Of a DNA stretch of 64,000 bases, positions 26,996 to 37,287 are shown in pieces. The stretch covers positions 248,001 to 312,000 of the forward strand of contig NZ_OZ060393.1 in assembly GCF_964059135.1 (NCBI RefSeq), read 5' to 3'. Position 1 is the stretch's first letter; the number at the start of each line of letters is the position of its first letter. The stretch is from Buchnera aphidicola (Symydobius americanus) (GTDB lineage Bacteria; Pseudomonadota; Gammaproteobacteria; Enterobacterales; Enterobacteriaceae). The translations under genes were made by a program, and so were the position numbers. The notes under the pieces were generated by a model, which ran no database searches, was not told the origin of the DNA, and saw only the letters and a program-made list of their open reading frames with translations.

Positions 26996-29854
26996 TTATA
27001 CAGATAAAATATTATTTTTTTGAAAAATTAATTTATTATATGTAGTAATCAATTCATTCAGATTTTCTTTTTTTTGTAATATTATTTTATTTGGGGCTTT
27101 TTTTATAAATTCTTGATTATTTATCAACTCTTTCAATAAATTAATTTTGGTAGATAGAATATTAATTTTTTTCTTTATTTTTTTTAATTCTAATGAATGA
27201 TCAATATCTTTTACAACAATAATAAATATTTTAACATTATCTATAATACCTAAAATAGTATCAGGAATAGAAACGTTTTCGTTGAATAAAATAGTAATAT
27301 TTTCTAAATATGCTAATTTTTTGATAATATTTTTATAATATAAAAATATATTTTGTAAATTAATATGTAAATTAGAAATAAATATAGATAATAATTTTTT
27401 AGAATGTATTTTAAAATTGACTCGAGTATTTCTGATAAATAAAATCATATCTTGAATGAAATACATCATTTTTAAAATACTATTATTTAATATTTTTTTA
27501 TTAAATATAGGAAATGGTTGTAACATAATTGTAGATTCTGATATATTCATAATATGTTTAATATCTTTCCAAATTTTTTCAGTAATGAATGGAATAATTG
27601 GATGCGAAAGACGTAAAATAGACTCAAAAACATAAAATAAAGTATATTGGGCATTTTGAACTTGTTGGATAGATCCAACCTCAACTATAATTTTGATAAT
27701 CTCTAAATACCAATCACAAAATTTATGCCAAACAAAATTATATAATTCATTAGCTGCAATATCAAATCTATATATATCTAAAGAATCGCGATAAATTTTA
27801 ATTACATTATTTAATTCTAATAATATCCAATGATCAAAAAAATATAAAATCTTTCTAAAATATTTCATATCAATATTAATATTTTGAAAATATATTAAAA
27901 TAAATCGACCAGCATTCCAAATTTTATTACAAAATTTTTTATATCCTTGTAACCTATTCATATCCCAATTAATACTTCTAGTAGGAGAAGATAAAGAAGA
28001 AAAAGTAAATCGCAATGCATCAGAACCGAAACTACTAATTCCTGACGGAAATTGTTTTTTAGTGTTTTCAGAAATTTCTTTTAATTTTGACTTATCTATA
28101 ATAAACTTAGTACGTTTTTTTAATAAATCTGATAAATTAATTCCATCTATAATATCTAAAGGATCTAATACATTTCCTTCAGATTTAGACATTTTTTTTC
28201 CATTTTCATCTCTAATTAAACCTGTTATATATACCGATTTAAAAGGAATATGAGAAATATTTTGATTATCTTTAATACAATACATAGTCATTATAATCAT
28301 TCGAGCAATCCAAAAAAATATAATATCAAAACCAGTAACAATTACATTGGTAGGATGAAAAGTATTTAATAAATTATTTTTTTTGGGCCAATCTAATGAA
28401 ATAAACGTCCATAAACTAGAAGAAAACCATGTATCTAATACATCTTCATCTTGTAATAATTCTTCGTTATCAGGGATGAAATATTTTTTTCGAATATCTT
28501 TTTCATTTTTTCCAACATATATTCTTCCCCGAATATCATACCATGCCGGAATACGATGCCCCCACCATAATTGACGAGAAATACACCAATCTTGAATATT
28601 ATTCATCCAGGAAAAATACATATTTTGATATTTTTTGGGAAAGAACTTAATATCATTTTTTAAAACAGCAGATATAGCTGGTTGTGATAAATCTGATATT
28701 TTTAGATACCATTGATTTGTTAACATAGGTTCAATAATCGAATGACTTCTATCACCATATGGAAGTGTAATATTTTCTTCAAAAACATTCTCTAATAAAT
28801 TAAGTTCCTTTAACATATCAATTAGTTTATTTCTTGCTAAAAATTTATTTAAACCGCGCAATTCGATAGGAATAAAATTATCATAAATATTTGAATCATA
28901 ACCCAAAATATCATACACATTAAAATACTCACAAATATTACCGTCTTTTTGAAAAATATTAATTAAAGGTAAATGATGTCTTAGTGCAATTTCATAATCA
29001 TTAAAATCATGAGCGGGAGTAATTTTTACACAACCAGTTCCTTTATTCATATCAACATATTGATCAGATATAATAGGAATAATTCGATTTACTAAAGGAA
29101 CTTGAACATATTTTCCAATTAAAGAAATATATCTTTTATCAATAGGATTCACTGCAACAGCAGTATCTCCCAATAAAGTTTCAGGCCTAGTAGTAGCAAC
29201 AGTTAAATATTTTTGAATATTAGAATTATTTACATAATCTAATATAGGATATCGAATATACCAAACATTTCCTTTAACAACCTGATAATCTAATTCTAAA
29301 TCAGAAATAACTGTTCTTAATTTAGTATCCCAATTTGATAATTTTTTTTTACGATAAATTAAATTATGATTATATAAATCTATAAAAACTTTTTTAACAC
29401 CTCTAGAAGATATAGGATCTAAAGTAAATCTTTCTCTAGACCAGTCAACTGAATTTCCTAAACGTTGCATTTGATAATTAATTTGATTAATTGATATATT
29501 TTTCCATTCCCAACATTTTTTAATAAAATTTTTTCTACCAAAAGAATTTAAATTAATATTATGTTTTAATTTAATATGTTTTGAAACCACCATCTGGGTA
29601 GCAATACCGGCATGGTCAAAACCAATCTGCCATAAAGTATTGTCTCCTTGCATACGATGATATCGAATTAAAATATCCATAATAGTATGTTGAAAAGCAT
29701 GCCCCATGTGTAATATACCAGTAATATTTGGAGGAGGCATAATAATACAAAATGATTTTTTTTTGATATTATTATTCGGTTTAAAATAACCATTTTCCTT
29801 CCACATGCGATATATTGATTCTTCAATTTCTTTAGGATTATATTTTTTTTTCAT
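26996..29854 (-). CDS. valS: Valyl-tRNA synthetase
   Basis: 952 residues (E. coli 951). Class Ia features are present: PPPNITGILHMGHA with the HMGH signature near 46, the editing CP1 domain with TTRPETLLGDTAVAV, KMSKSEGNVLDPLD with the KMSKS loop, and a C-terminal coiled coil rich in Lys/Asn (about 885-945). It charges tRNA-Val and edits threonine mischarging. The N-terminus KKYNPKEIEESIYRMW agrees with E. coli. The stand-alone position, divergent from argF, is seen in several Buchnera genomes to my memory. Confidence 0.97.
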   Translation of the reverse strand: MKKKYNPKEIEESIYRMWKENGYFKPNNNIKKKSFCIIMPPPNITGILHMGHAFQHTIMDILIRYHRMQGDNTLWQIGFDHAGIATQMVVSKHIKLKHNINLNSFGRKNFIKKCWEWKNISINQINYQMQRLGNSVDWSRERFTLDPISSRGVKKVFIDLYNHNLIYRKKKLSNWDTKLRTVISDLELDYQVVKGNVWYIRYPILDYVNNSNIQKYLTVATTRPETLLGDTAVAVNPIDKRYISLIGKYVQVPLVNRIIPIISDQYVDMNKGTGCVKITPAHDFNDYEIALRHHLPLINIFQKDGNICEYFNVYDILGYDSNIYDNFIPIELRGLNKFLARNKLIDMLKELNLLENVFEENITLPYGDRSHSIIEPMLTNQWYLKISDLSQPAISAVLKNDIKFFPKKYQNMYFSWMNNIQDWCISRQLWWGHRIPAWYDIRGRIYVGKNEKDIRKKYFIPDNEELLQDEDVLDTWFSSSLWTFISLDWPKKNNLLNTFHPTNVIVTGFDIIFFWIARMIIMTMYCIKDNQNISHIPFKSVYITGLIRDENGKKMSKSEGNVLDPLDIIDGINLSDLLKKRTKFIIDKSKLKEISENTKKQFPSGISSFGSDALRFTFSSLSSPTRSINWDMNRLQGYKKFCNKIWNAGRFILIYFQNINIDMKYFRKILYFFDHWILLELNNVIKIYRDSLDIYRFDIAANELYNFVWHKFCDWYLEIIKIIVEVGSIQQVQNAQYTLFYVFESILRLSHPIIPFITEKIWKDIKHIMNISESTIMLQPFPIFNKKILNNSILKMMYFIQDMILFIRNTRVNFKIHSKKLLSIFISNLHINLQNIFLYYKNIIKKLAYLENITILFNENVSIPDTILGIIDNVKIFIIVVKDIDHSLELKKIKKKINILSTKINLLKELINNQEFIKKAPNKIILQKKENLNELITTYNKLIFQKNNILSV

Positions 29855-30162
29855 ATTCTTTCTTAAATAAAATTAATAAAACAGGTAAAATTTTAATTCA
29901 TTTCAGATATATCTTGATATATTTTATATAAATTCTAATATTTTAAAAAAATGTCATAATAATATAATTATTATTAATTCAAATTATATTTTAATAAAAT
30001 ACTATTTACATAATTTTTAAAAATATCTTATTAAAATAAAATTTATGAAATATATCATAAAATTTAATTTAATTAATAATTAAACTAATACATAATATTA
30101 TATATCATATTAATATAGTTATATTACTTTAAATAAATATAAAAATCTTAGGAGATTACATA
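29855..30162. other. Divergent promoter region, valS and argF
   Basis: 308 bp between two divergent genes, nearly all A/T. No gene seen. Promoters for both genes must be here, but -10/-35 boxes cannot be told from the background. A clear AGGAG ribosome binding site for argF is at 30151-30155. No recognisable ARG boxes were found. Confidence 0.4.
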
Positions 30163-31173
30163 ATGAAAAGTTTATTTAAAAAACATATAATAAAAATATC
30201 GAATTTTAATAAACATGAAATTCAAAAAATTATTGAATTATCTTTATATTTAAAAAAAAATCGAAATAATCAACAGGAAATTCAATATTTAAAAAATAAA
30301 AAAATTGCATTAATTTTTGAACAAGAATCTACACGAACGAGATGTGCATTTGAAATTGCCGCTATTGAACAGGGAGCATATTCTAGTTATTTTGGACCAG
30401 GAAATATGCATCTCGGATATAAAGAGTCTATTATTGATACCGCTAAAATTTTAAGTAAAATGTATGATGGTATTCAGTATCGGGGAAATGATCATAATGT
30501 TATCAAAATCTTATCGAAATATGCTAGTGTTCCAGTTTGGAATGGATTAACTAATAAATATCACCCCACTCAATTAATTGCAGATTTATTAACTATGATA
30601 GAATTTTCAAGAAATAAAAATATATCTGAAATAATTTGTTCTTATTTAGGTGATGCTTCTAATAATATTGGAAATAGTTTAGTAGAATTAGCAGGAATTA
30701 TGGGATTTCAATTAAACCTTATTGCTCCAAAAAAATATTGGCCAGATCAAAAAATACTCAATAAATACATAAAGAGCAATAATATTATTTGTACTGAAAA
30801 TATTAATCAAGGAATATATCAATCTGATTTTATCTATACTGATGTCTGGGTCTCTATGGGAGAAACAGAAGATGCATGGAAAAAAAAGATTGAATTATTA
30901 AGAAAATATCAAGTTAATAAGAAAATTATTCAAATTGCACAAAATCCTAAAGTAAAAATTCTACATTGTTTACCAGCACTACATGATAAAAATACAAAAA
31001 TAGGAAAAAAAATTTCTAATTTATACCAATTTAATGATGGTATAGAAATCACTAATGAAATTTTTGATAAATATAATCGTATTATTTTTCAACAAGCAGA
31101 AAATAGATTACATACAATTAAAGCAATACTAATAAGTACTTTAACTAATATAGAAAAATTAAAAATTTATTAA
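30163..31173 (+). CDS. argF: Ornithine carbamoyltransferase
   Basis: 336 residues (E. coli ArgF/ArgI 334). The carbamoyl-phosphate loop STRTRCAFE is near 56-64. The HCLPA motif carrying the ornithine-side cysteine is near 270, and the DVWVSMGE segment is present. It makes citrulline from ornithine and carbamoyl phosphate in arginine synthesis, an amino acid supplied to the aphid. It has its own ribosome binding site and converges on deaD across a hairpin. Whether it descends from argF or argI cannot be told. Confidence 0.96.
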   Translation: MKSLFKKHIIKISNFNKHEIQKIIELSLYLKKNRNNQQEIQYLKNKKIALIFEQESTRTRCAFEIAAIEQGAYSSYFGPGNMHLGYKESIIDTAKILSKMYDGIQYRGNDHNVIKILSKYASVPVWNGLTNKYHPTQLIADLLTMIEFSRNKNISEIICSYLGDASNNIGNSLVELAGIMGFQLNLIAPKKYWPDQKILNKYIKSNNIICTENINQGIYQSDFIYTDVWVSMGETEDAWKKKIELLRKYQVNKKIIQIAQNPKVKILHCLPALHDKNTKIGKKISNLYQFNDGIEITNEIFDKYNRIIFQQAENRLHTIKAILISTLTNIEKLKIY

Positions 31174-31195
31174 CTATAAAGAATAATCACCCACA

Positions 31196-31214
31196 TATGC
31201 CACAAAGTGGCATA
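31196..31214. terminator. Bidirectional hairpin between argF and deaD
   Basis: A perfect 8-bp stem TATGCCAC/GTGGCATA with a 3-nt loop lies between convergent genes. It is unusually G/C-rich for this genome. There is no T-run directly after it on either strand, so it may end transcription weakly or protect both 3' ends. Confidence 0.55.
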
Positions 31215-31275
31215 ATATCAATATATTTGAAATATATACCACTAAAATATATTCGAAATGTTATTTTAAATAATT

Positions 31276-33069
31276 TTAATTATATGTTTTTACATGATAT
31301 TTTTTTTTTGAACGAATAATTCCTTTAACATCATGAGGTAATTTGGATATTACATGATTTTTATTTAACGATGATTTATACATATTATATAATTTTAATT
31401 TGATTGGTTTATTTAAAATACGAGTATGAGTTAAGTTTTTTAAAACATTTTTGGTAATATTTTTAGACAATTCAAGAACAGAATATCCTGGAAATATTTT
31501 AATGTTACCAATATTTCGACTATGAATATTACCCTCATTAGCAATTGCTCCAACTATATGACGAACTTCTATACCATCATTACTACCCACTTCAATACGA
31601 TAGATATCCATAGATAATTTAGACTTATTATATTTTTCTATAGAATATGAACCCTTTTTAATATGTTCTTTTTTTTGAATGACAGAATTTAAATAAATTG
31701 ATTTTTTTTTAAAATCACGCTGATAATATCTTTGAGATATATTGATTGCAGAATCTTTAGGAATAATTAATGAACGTTCCCCCTCTGCCATTTTTAATAA
31801 AGCAGCAGCTATTTTTTCTATTGTGAATTCTTTATTGGGATTAATTTTTAATAATAATTCAGAATATTTATCTAAATCCTTGCTCTTTAAATGTTCAAGT
31901 ACTCTTTTAGAAAATTTTTCTAATCGATATTTACTTAATAATTCAATATTAGGAAGCATCACTTCTAAAATAGGTTGTTTCATAATTCTTTGAATATTTT
32001 TTAATAGTCGTTTTTCTCGAAATTCAACAAATAATAAAGCACGACCAGTACGTCCAGCACGACCAGTACGACCGATACGATGAATATAAGATTCTGCATC
32101 CATAGGAATATCATAATTAATAACAAAACTAATACGATCGACATCTAATCCTCTAGCAGCTACATCGGTTGCAATTAAAATATCTAATCTTCCATTTTTT
32201 AATCGCTCTAAAGTTTGTTCTCTTAATGTTTGATTCATATCACCATTTAGTGCTGCACTATTATATCCATTCTTCTCTAAAGTTTCAGATACTTCTAAAG
32301 TAGCGCTTTTAGTACGAACAAAAATAATAGTCGCCGAAAAATCTTCTGATTCCAAAAAACGTATTAAACCATCAGTCTTTCTACCCCGTACTATCCAATA
32401 GGTTTGTTTAATATTTGGTCGTGTCATAATATTAGATTGTATTTTAACTTCTTTAGGGTTTTTCATGAACCTTTTCGAAATTCGACGAATAACTTCAGGC
32501 ATAGTAGCAGAAAATAGAGCTGTCTGATGATCAATGGGTATTTCTGATAAAATATTTTCTACATCTTCTATAAAACCCATACGTAACATTTCATCAGCTT
32601 CATCTAATACCAATCCCTTTAAATGTGATAAATTTAAAGTTCCTCTTCTTAAATGATCTAATAATCGTCCAGGAGTACCTACTACAATTTGAGGACCTTT
32701 TCGTAAAGCTTTTAATTGTACTTCGTATCTTTGTCCACCATATAATGGTAAAACTTTAATTCCTGTAATATATTTTGAAAATTCTGAAAACGATTCAGCC
32801 ACTTGAACAGCTAATTCTCTTGTTGGTGCTAAAACTAAAACCTGTGGAAATTTCAAATTTAAAATAACATTATTTAATAAAGGTAATGAAAAAGCAGCAG
32901 TTTTACCACTACCAGTTTGTGCCATTCCTAACACATCTTTCCCTGATAATAAATATGGAATACACGCTTTTTGAATAGGAGAAGGTTTGACATAACCCAT
33001 TTCTTGTAATGCTTTTACAATTAACGGATTCAAACCGAACGAAGAAAATATATTTTTAATTTGAATCAT
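31276..33069 (-). CDS. deaD: DEAD-box RNA helicase DeaD (CsdA)
   Basis: 597 residues from ATG 33069, which gives [13 protein letters not shown] at the same spacing as the E. coli N-terminus; an ATG at 33078 is the alternative. Helicase motifs in order: Q motif ([11 protein letters not shown]), [32 protein letters not shown], and [11 protein letters not shown]. The DbpA-like RNA-binding region ([22 protein letters not shown]) is kept near 490-515, but the Arg/Gly-rich E. coli tail is lost. It helps 50S assembly and mRNA unwinding at low temperature. It is downstream of pnp, while nlpI, between them in E. coli, is absent. Confidence 0.96.
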   Translation of the reverse strand: MIQIKNIFSSFGLNPLIVKALQEMGYVKPSPIQKACIPYLLSGKDVLGMAQTGSGKTAAFSLPLLNNVILNLKFPQVLVLAPTRELAVQVAESFSEFSKYITGIKVLPLYGGQRYEVQLKALRKGPQIVVGTPGRLLDHLRRGTLNLSHLKGLVLDEADEMLRMGFIEDVENILSEIPIDHQTALFSATMPEVIRRISKRFMKNPKEVKIQSNIMTRPNIKQTYWIVRGRKTDGLIRFLESEDFSATIIFVRTKSATLEVSETLEKNGYNSAALNGDMNQTLREQTLERLKNGRLDILIATDVAARGLDVDRISFVINYDIPMDAESYIHRIGRTGRAGRTGRALLFVEFREKRLLKNIQRIMKQPILEVMLPNIELLSKYRLEKFSKRVLEHLKSKDLDKYSELLLKINPNKEFTIEKIAAALLKMAEGERSLIIPKDSAINISQRYYQRDFKKKSIYLNSVIQKKEHIKKGSYSIEKYNKSKLSMDIYRIEVGSNDGIEVRHIVGAIANEGNIHSRNIGNIKIFPGYSVLELSKNITKNVLKNLTHTRILNKPIKLKLYNMYKSSLNKNHVISKLPHDVKGIIRSKKKYHVKTYN

Positions 33070-33099
33070 ATAATGCATGTACCTCTCATAATAATAAAA

Positions 33100-33160
33100 G
33101 CCAGTTTACATAAATTATTATGAAAAATTTAATATTTTCATATAAAACATGCTAACCGGC
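33100..33160 (-). terminator. Probable pnp terminator
   Basis: On the minus strand an outer stem GCCGGTT/AACTGGC (one G-T wobble) encloses an inner TGAAAA/TTTTCA stem. A run TTTTATTATT follows it. It lies between the pnp stop and deaD, so it likely limits read-through into deaD. Confidence 0.5.
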
Positions 33161-33227
33161 AAAATAAATCATTTCATAAAAATATTAATATATAAATTCA
33201 AAACAATACAATAATTAAGATTATTAT

Positions 33228-35333
33228 TTATATATGTTTAAATTTTTCTACTTCTTTTATACTAAGTCGTAAACGACCCTGACGATCAATTTCCAAAACC
33301 TTTACAGAAACTATTTGCTCTAATTTTAAATAATCTGTTACATTCTCAACTCGTTTGTTAGAAATTTGTGAAATATGTACTAAACCCTCTTTTCCAATAC
33401 CAATAGAAACAAATGCACCAAAATCTGTAATACGAATTACTTTCCCTTGATATATCTTTCCTACCTGAATTTCTTCAGTAATTTCTTCAATACGTTGAAT
33501 TGCATGTCTAGCATTTCTTTCCATAGTAGCAGAAATTTTAACAGTCCCATCATCCTGAATTTCAATTACTGTACCAGTTTCTTCAGTAAGCATACGAATT
33601 ACAGAACCACCTTTCCCAATAACATCTTTAATTTTTAAGGGATTAATTTTAATAATATGAATTCTAGGAGCAAATTTTGAAATTTTTTTTCTTGGAATAT
33701 CAAGAATTTTTTTCATTTTATTTAAAATATATATTCTTGCTTTTCTTGCTTCATATAAAGCATGTTTTAAAATTACATTTGTAATACCTTCTATCTTCAT
33801 ATCCATTTGTAATGCAGTAATTCCAATTTCATTACCAGCTACCTTAAAATCCATATCCCCTAAATAATCTTCATCTCCAATAATATCAGACAAAATAATA
33901 TAATCTTCTCCTTCTTTTATCAAACCCATAGCAATTCCAGCAATATGTGATTTAATAGGAACTCCAGCATCCATTAATGCTAAAGAAGCACCACATACAG
34001 AAGCCATAGAAGAAGAACCATTAGATTCAGTAATTTCCGAGACTACCCGAACAGTATATGGAAATTCAGATAATTTGGGCATAATTGCTAATAAACTTCT
34101 TTTAGCTAAACGACCATGTCCAATTTCTCTTCTTTTAGGAGAACCTACTACACCAATTTCTCCAATAGAATAAGGAGGAAAATTATAATGAAATAAAAAA
34201 TTATCTACCCGATCTCCTAATAATTCATCTAAATTTTGAGCATCACGGGATGTTCCTAGGGTGGCTGATACCAAAGACTGAGTTTCACCTCGAGTAAACA
34301 GAGAAGATCCGTGAACACGAGGTAATATTCCAATACGAATATCTAAAGGTCTAATAACACTTGGTTTTCGACCATCAATATGACATTTGTCACGTAAAAT
34401 TTTTTCTCTGACAATAATTTTTTCAATCTCATATAAAATATCCTGAAATTCATATTCTTCTAAAATTATACCTTTATCTTGTAATTGTTTAAAAATATCA
34501 TTCTTAATTATCTCTAATTGTTCAGAACGTTTTTTTTTCTCAAAAATACAATATGCTTGAATAATTTTAGGATGAGATAATTCTAAAATTTTGTAAAAAA
34601 ACTGATGATTTCTAATATTGTATGGAATATAATTCCAGGATTTTATACCTACATCACTACAAAATAGAATAATATTGTCAATTAAAACTTGTTGTTGTTG
34701 ATGTCCAAATAAAATTGCATCTAAAACTTGTTTTTCATTTAATAATGATACTTCTGCTTCTACCATTAAAATAGCATTTTTGGTACCAGAAACAATTAAA
34801 TCCAATTCAGTATCTTGCATATCTTCTACTGTAGGATTTAAAATATATTCATTTTTAATATAACCTACTCTAGCAGCTCCAATTGGACCTAAAAATGGAA
34901 CACCAGATAATTTTAATACTACTGACGCTCCAATAATAGCAACAATATCAGGATTAATTTGCGAATTTACAGAGACAACAGTAGCAATAATCTGTACTTC
35001 ATGAAAAAAATCTTTCAAAAATAACGGACGAATAGGACGATCAATTAATCTTGAAATAAGAATTTCATTTTCACTCGGTCGCCCTTCTCTACGAAAAAAA
35101 CCACCAGGAATACGACCTGCAGCATAAGTTCTTTCTTGATAATTAATAGTAAGAGGAAAAAATTTTTGACCAGTAGCTGATGTTTTATTTACAACAGCAG
35201 TAACTAATACAGAAGTATCATCCATAGTTACCATAACAGCTGATGTTGCTTGACGTGCAACCATTCCAGTTTCTAAAGTAACCGTATGTCGACCATATTG
35301 AAATTTTCGAATAATTGAATTTAACAAAATCAC
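33228..35333 (-). CDS. pnp: Polynucleotide phosphorylase
   Basis: 701 residues (E. coli 711). Two RNase PH-like domains ([20 protein letters not shown] at the start; second core near 310-540 with [15 protein letters not shown]), a KH domain ([17 protein letters not shown] near 563-579) and an S1 domain ([19 protein letters not shown]) are all present. It degrades RNA 3' to 5' by phosphorolysis. With RNase E cut back before its scaffold, PNPase cannot be held in a classical degradosome here. It is preceded by rpsO and a clear intrinsic terminator, as in E. coli. Confidence 0.97.
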   Translation of the reverse strand: MILLNSIIRKFQYGRHTVTLETGMVARQATSAVMVTMDDTSVLVTAVVNKTSATGQKFFPLTINYQERTYAAGRIPGGFFRREGRPSENEILISRLIDRPIRPLFLKDFFHEVQIIATVVSVNSQINPDIVAIIGASVVLKLSGVPFLGPIGAARVGYIKNEYILNPTVEDMQDTELDLIVSGTKNAILMVEAEVSLLNEKQVLDAILFGHQQQQVLIDNIILFCSDVGIKSWNYIPYNIRNHQFFYKILELSHPKIIQAYCIFEKKKRSEQLEIIKNDIFKQLQDKGIILEEYEFQDILYEIEKIIVREKILRDKCHIDGRKPSVIRPLDIRIGILPRVHGSSLFTRGETQSLVSATLGTSRDAQNLDELLGDRVDNFLFHYNFPPYSIGEIGVVGSPKRREIGHGRLAKRSLLAIMPKLSEFPYTVRVVSEITESNGSSSMASVCGASLALMDAGVPIKSHIAGIAMGLIKEGEDYIILSDIIGDEDYLGDMDFKVAGNEIGITALQMDMKIEGITNVILKHALYEARKARIYILNKMKKILDIPRKKISKFAPRIHIIKINPLKIKDVIGKGGSVIRMLTEETGTVIEIQDDGTVKISATMERNARHAIQRIEEITEEIQVGKIYQGKVIRITDFGAFVSIGIGKEGLVHISQISNKRVENVTDYLKLEQIVSVKVLEIDRQGRLRLSIKEVEKFKHI

Positions 35334-35464
35334 ATCCTTGACTTACATTAAAAATTTTATATTATATATTAAAATCTTAATATTAATTCACCTAAGTTAA
35401 TAATCACTATTTATAAAATAAATAGCATTTTAATATTATTTTGATAAGAATATCATATCACAAA

Positions 35465-35485
35465 AAAGGGCTAATATAGCCCTTT
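35465..35485 (-). terminator. Intrinsic terminator of rpsO
   Basis: Perfect 8-bp stem AAAGGGCT/AGCCCTTT with loop AATAT. On the minus strand it is followed by a T6 run (complement of 35462-35467). This is the most canonical terminator of the window and matches the position of the rpsO t1 terminator before pnp in E. coli. Confidence 0.8.
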
Positions 35486-35553
35486 ATTATAAACTATTTC
35501 ATATTCATCAAATATTTAAAATATAAGAAAAAATTTTAGAAATTTATAATATT

Positions 35554-35817
35554 TTAACGACGCAATCCTAAATCCTGAATTAAAATATTATATTGAGGTA
35601 AATTTTTAGTTTTTAAATAATCTAATAATTTTCGTCTACGCGATACCATTCTTAATAAACCGCGTTTGCTAGAAAAATCATGTTTATGAGTATCAAAATG
35701 CTGTTTTAAATAATTAATCTTATAACTTAGTAATGCTATTTGTACTGAAGAAATACCACTATTCTCTACATACTGTCCGTATTTTAAAATAATATCTTTC
35801 CTATTAAACGCTTTCAT
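35554..35817 (-). CDS. rpsO: 30S ribosomal protein S15
   Basis: 87 residues (E. coli 89). Conserved helix strings SSVQIALLSYKINYLKQH and SKRGLLRMVSRRRKLLDYL match S15, which binds the central domain of 16S rRNA early in assembly. It sits between truB and pnp, as in E. coli. An intrinsic terminator follows its stop. Confidence 0.98.
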   Translation of the reverse strand: MKAFNRKDIILKYGQYVENSGISSVQIALLSYKINYLKQHFDTHKHDFSSKRGLLRMVSRRRKLLDYLKTKNLPQYNILIQDLGLRR

Positions 35818-35865
35818 ACAACAACACCAACCTTAAATGAAATAAAACAACTTAAAATATATAAA

Positions 35866-36781
35866 TTAAATATTTAATAATTTATATGAAATTAACTCTC
35901 CTAAATTTCCAACCATACCTATTATAAATATTTTTTTATTTTCTTTAATAGTAATTCTTACAAAACTATTTCGTGTTAGAGGAATTGGACAAAATTTTTG
36001 TTTTTGATAGAGTGTAGATAAAGAATCAATTTTAATTTCAGGTAATGTAAAAAAAATATCCTTTAACGATAATAATAAATTGAACATAATGTTATTATTA
36101 TCTAACGCATCAGAAAATTGACGTAACTTATATAAATTCATGAAATTTATAGCCTTTGAAACATGATATATACCAACCATTAATCTCCTTAAAAAAATTA
36201 CATGTGCTCCACATTTTAACAATTTTCCTAAATCATGAATTAATGTACGAATATACGTTCCTTTCGAACAAGTAATTTCCAATTCAACTATTTCGTTATT
36301 AAACTGAATACAATTAATATGATATATAAATACTGTTCTTTGAATTTTAGGAACAGAAATATTTTTCCGAGCATATTTATATAATGGCAAACCTTGATAT
36401 TTAATTGCTGAATAAACTGGAGGAAATTGAATAATTTTACCTTGAAAATTCTGTAAAGCATTATAAAATTCAATTTGGGTAAAATTAATTGAATGAGTTT
36501 CTACAATAGATCCTTCAGAATCATAAGTAGAAGTAACTTGACCTAATTTGCCAATCACATGATATGACTTTATTGAATTTGTTAAATAATTTGATAATTT
36601 AGTTGCTTCACCAAAACAAATAGGTAAAATGCCTGTTGCTAATGGATCTAATGTACCTATATAGCCAGCTTTATGAGCTCTAAAAATTTTTTTAATTTTT
36701 TGTAATGCCTGATTGGAAGATATGCCTTGGGGTTTGTCTAATAACAATACACCATGAATATTTTTTTTTTAAAATATGCAT
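35866..36781 (-). CDS. truB: tRNA pseudouridine-55 synthase TruB, frame broken at a 10-A run
   Basis: As written, the conserved frame begins only at a TTG (36747) inside LLLDKPQG and would give 293 residues without a ribosome binding site. An ATG at 36781 lies one base after the rbfA stop. From it the frame runs through 10 A (36761-36770) and ends out of register. With 9 A it would read MHILKKNIHGVLLLDKPQG, the proper TruB N-terminus, and 304 residues in all. The catalytic GTLDPLATGILP and the CSKGTYIRTL motif are intact. TruB makes pseudouridine 55 in tRNA. The gene may be rescued by polymerase slippage, carry a sequencing error, or be starting to decay. Confidence 0.85.
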
Positions 36782-36782
36782 T

Positions 36783-37220
36783 TTATAAGCTTTTTGAAGT
36801 TGTTTTATTATTCTTATTATTTTTTAAAGAAGATTTAATTATATTAGAAATTTTCATTCCAGTAAGTAAAGAACTATCATGATAAAAATATAAAATTGGA
36901 ATTTTTCGTAAATTAAATCTTTGATACAATAATTTTCGTATATAATTAGAAGAATTCTGTAATATATTTAATATTTCAGAAATTTTATATTTACTATTAA
37001 AAAAATTTTTTGCATTACTATACTGTTCTAAATAACTAAAAAATATTTTTGCACAGGATAAATCACGAGATACACGTACCATAGAAATTGTAACTAAAAA
37101 ATTAATTCTAGGATCTTTAATATATCGCATTAAAATAATTGATATTTCTTTTTTTAATTCCTGCGAAACACGAATAGCACGTGTAAAATTTTTTTTTTGA
37201 TTCAATTGAGGGTATTTCAT
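36783..37220 (-). CDS. rbfA: Ribosome-binding factor A
   Basis: 145 residues (E. coli 133). KH-like small protein with RAIRVSQELKKEISIILMRYIKDPR at its N-terminus and VTISMVRVSRDLSCAKIFFS in the core, both RbfA features. It helps 30S maturation at the 5' end of 16S rRNA. Between infB and truB, as in E. coli. The C-terminus is extended by an Asn/Lys-rich tail. Confidence 0.95.
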   Translation of the reverse strand: MKYPQLNQKKNFTRAIRVSQELKKEISIILMRYIKDPRINFLVTISMVRVSRDLSCAKIFFSYLEQYSNAKNFFNSKYKISEILNILQNSSNYIRKLLYQRFNLRKIPILYFYHDSSLLTGMKISNIIKSSLKNNKNNKTTSKSL

Positions 37221-37287
37221 AAAATTTAAAAAATATTGTTAAAAGTAATTAAATAAAATAAATACATAAAATAAATTTTAAAACACG

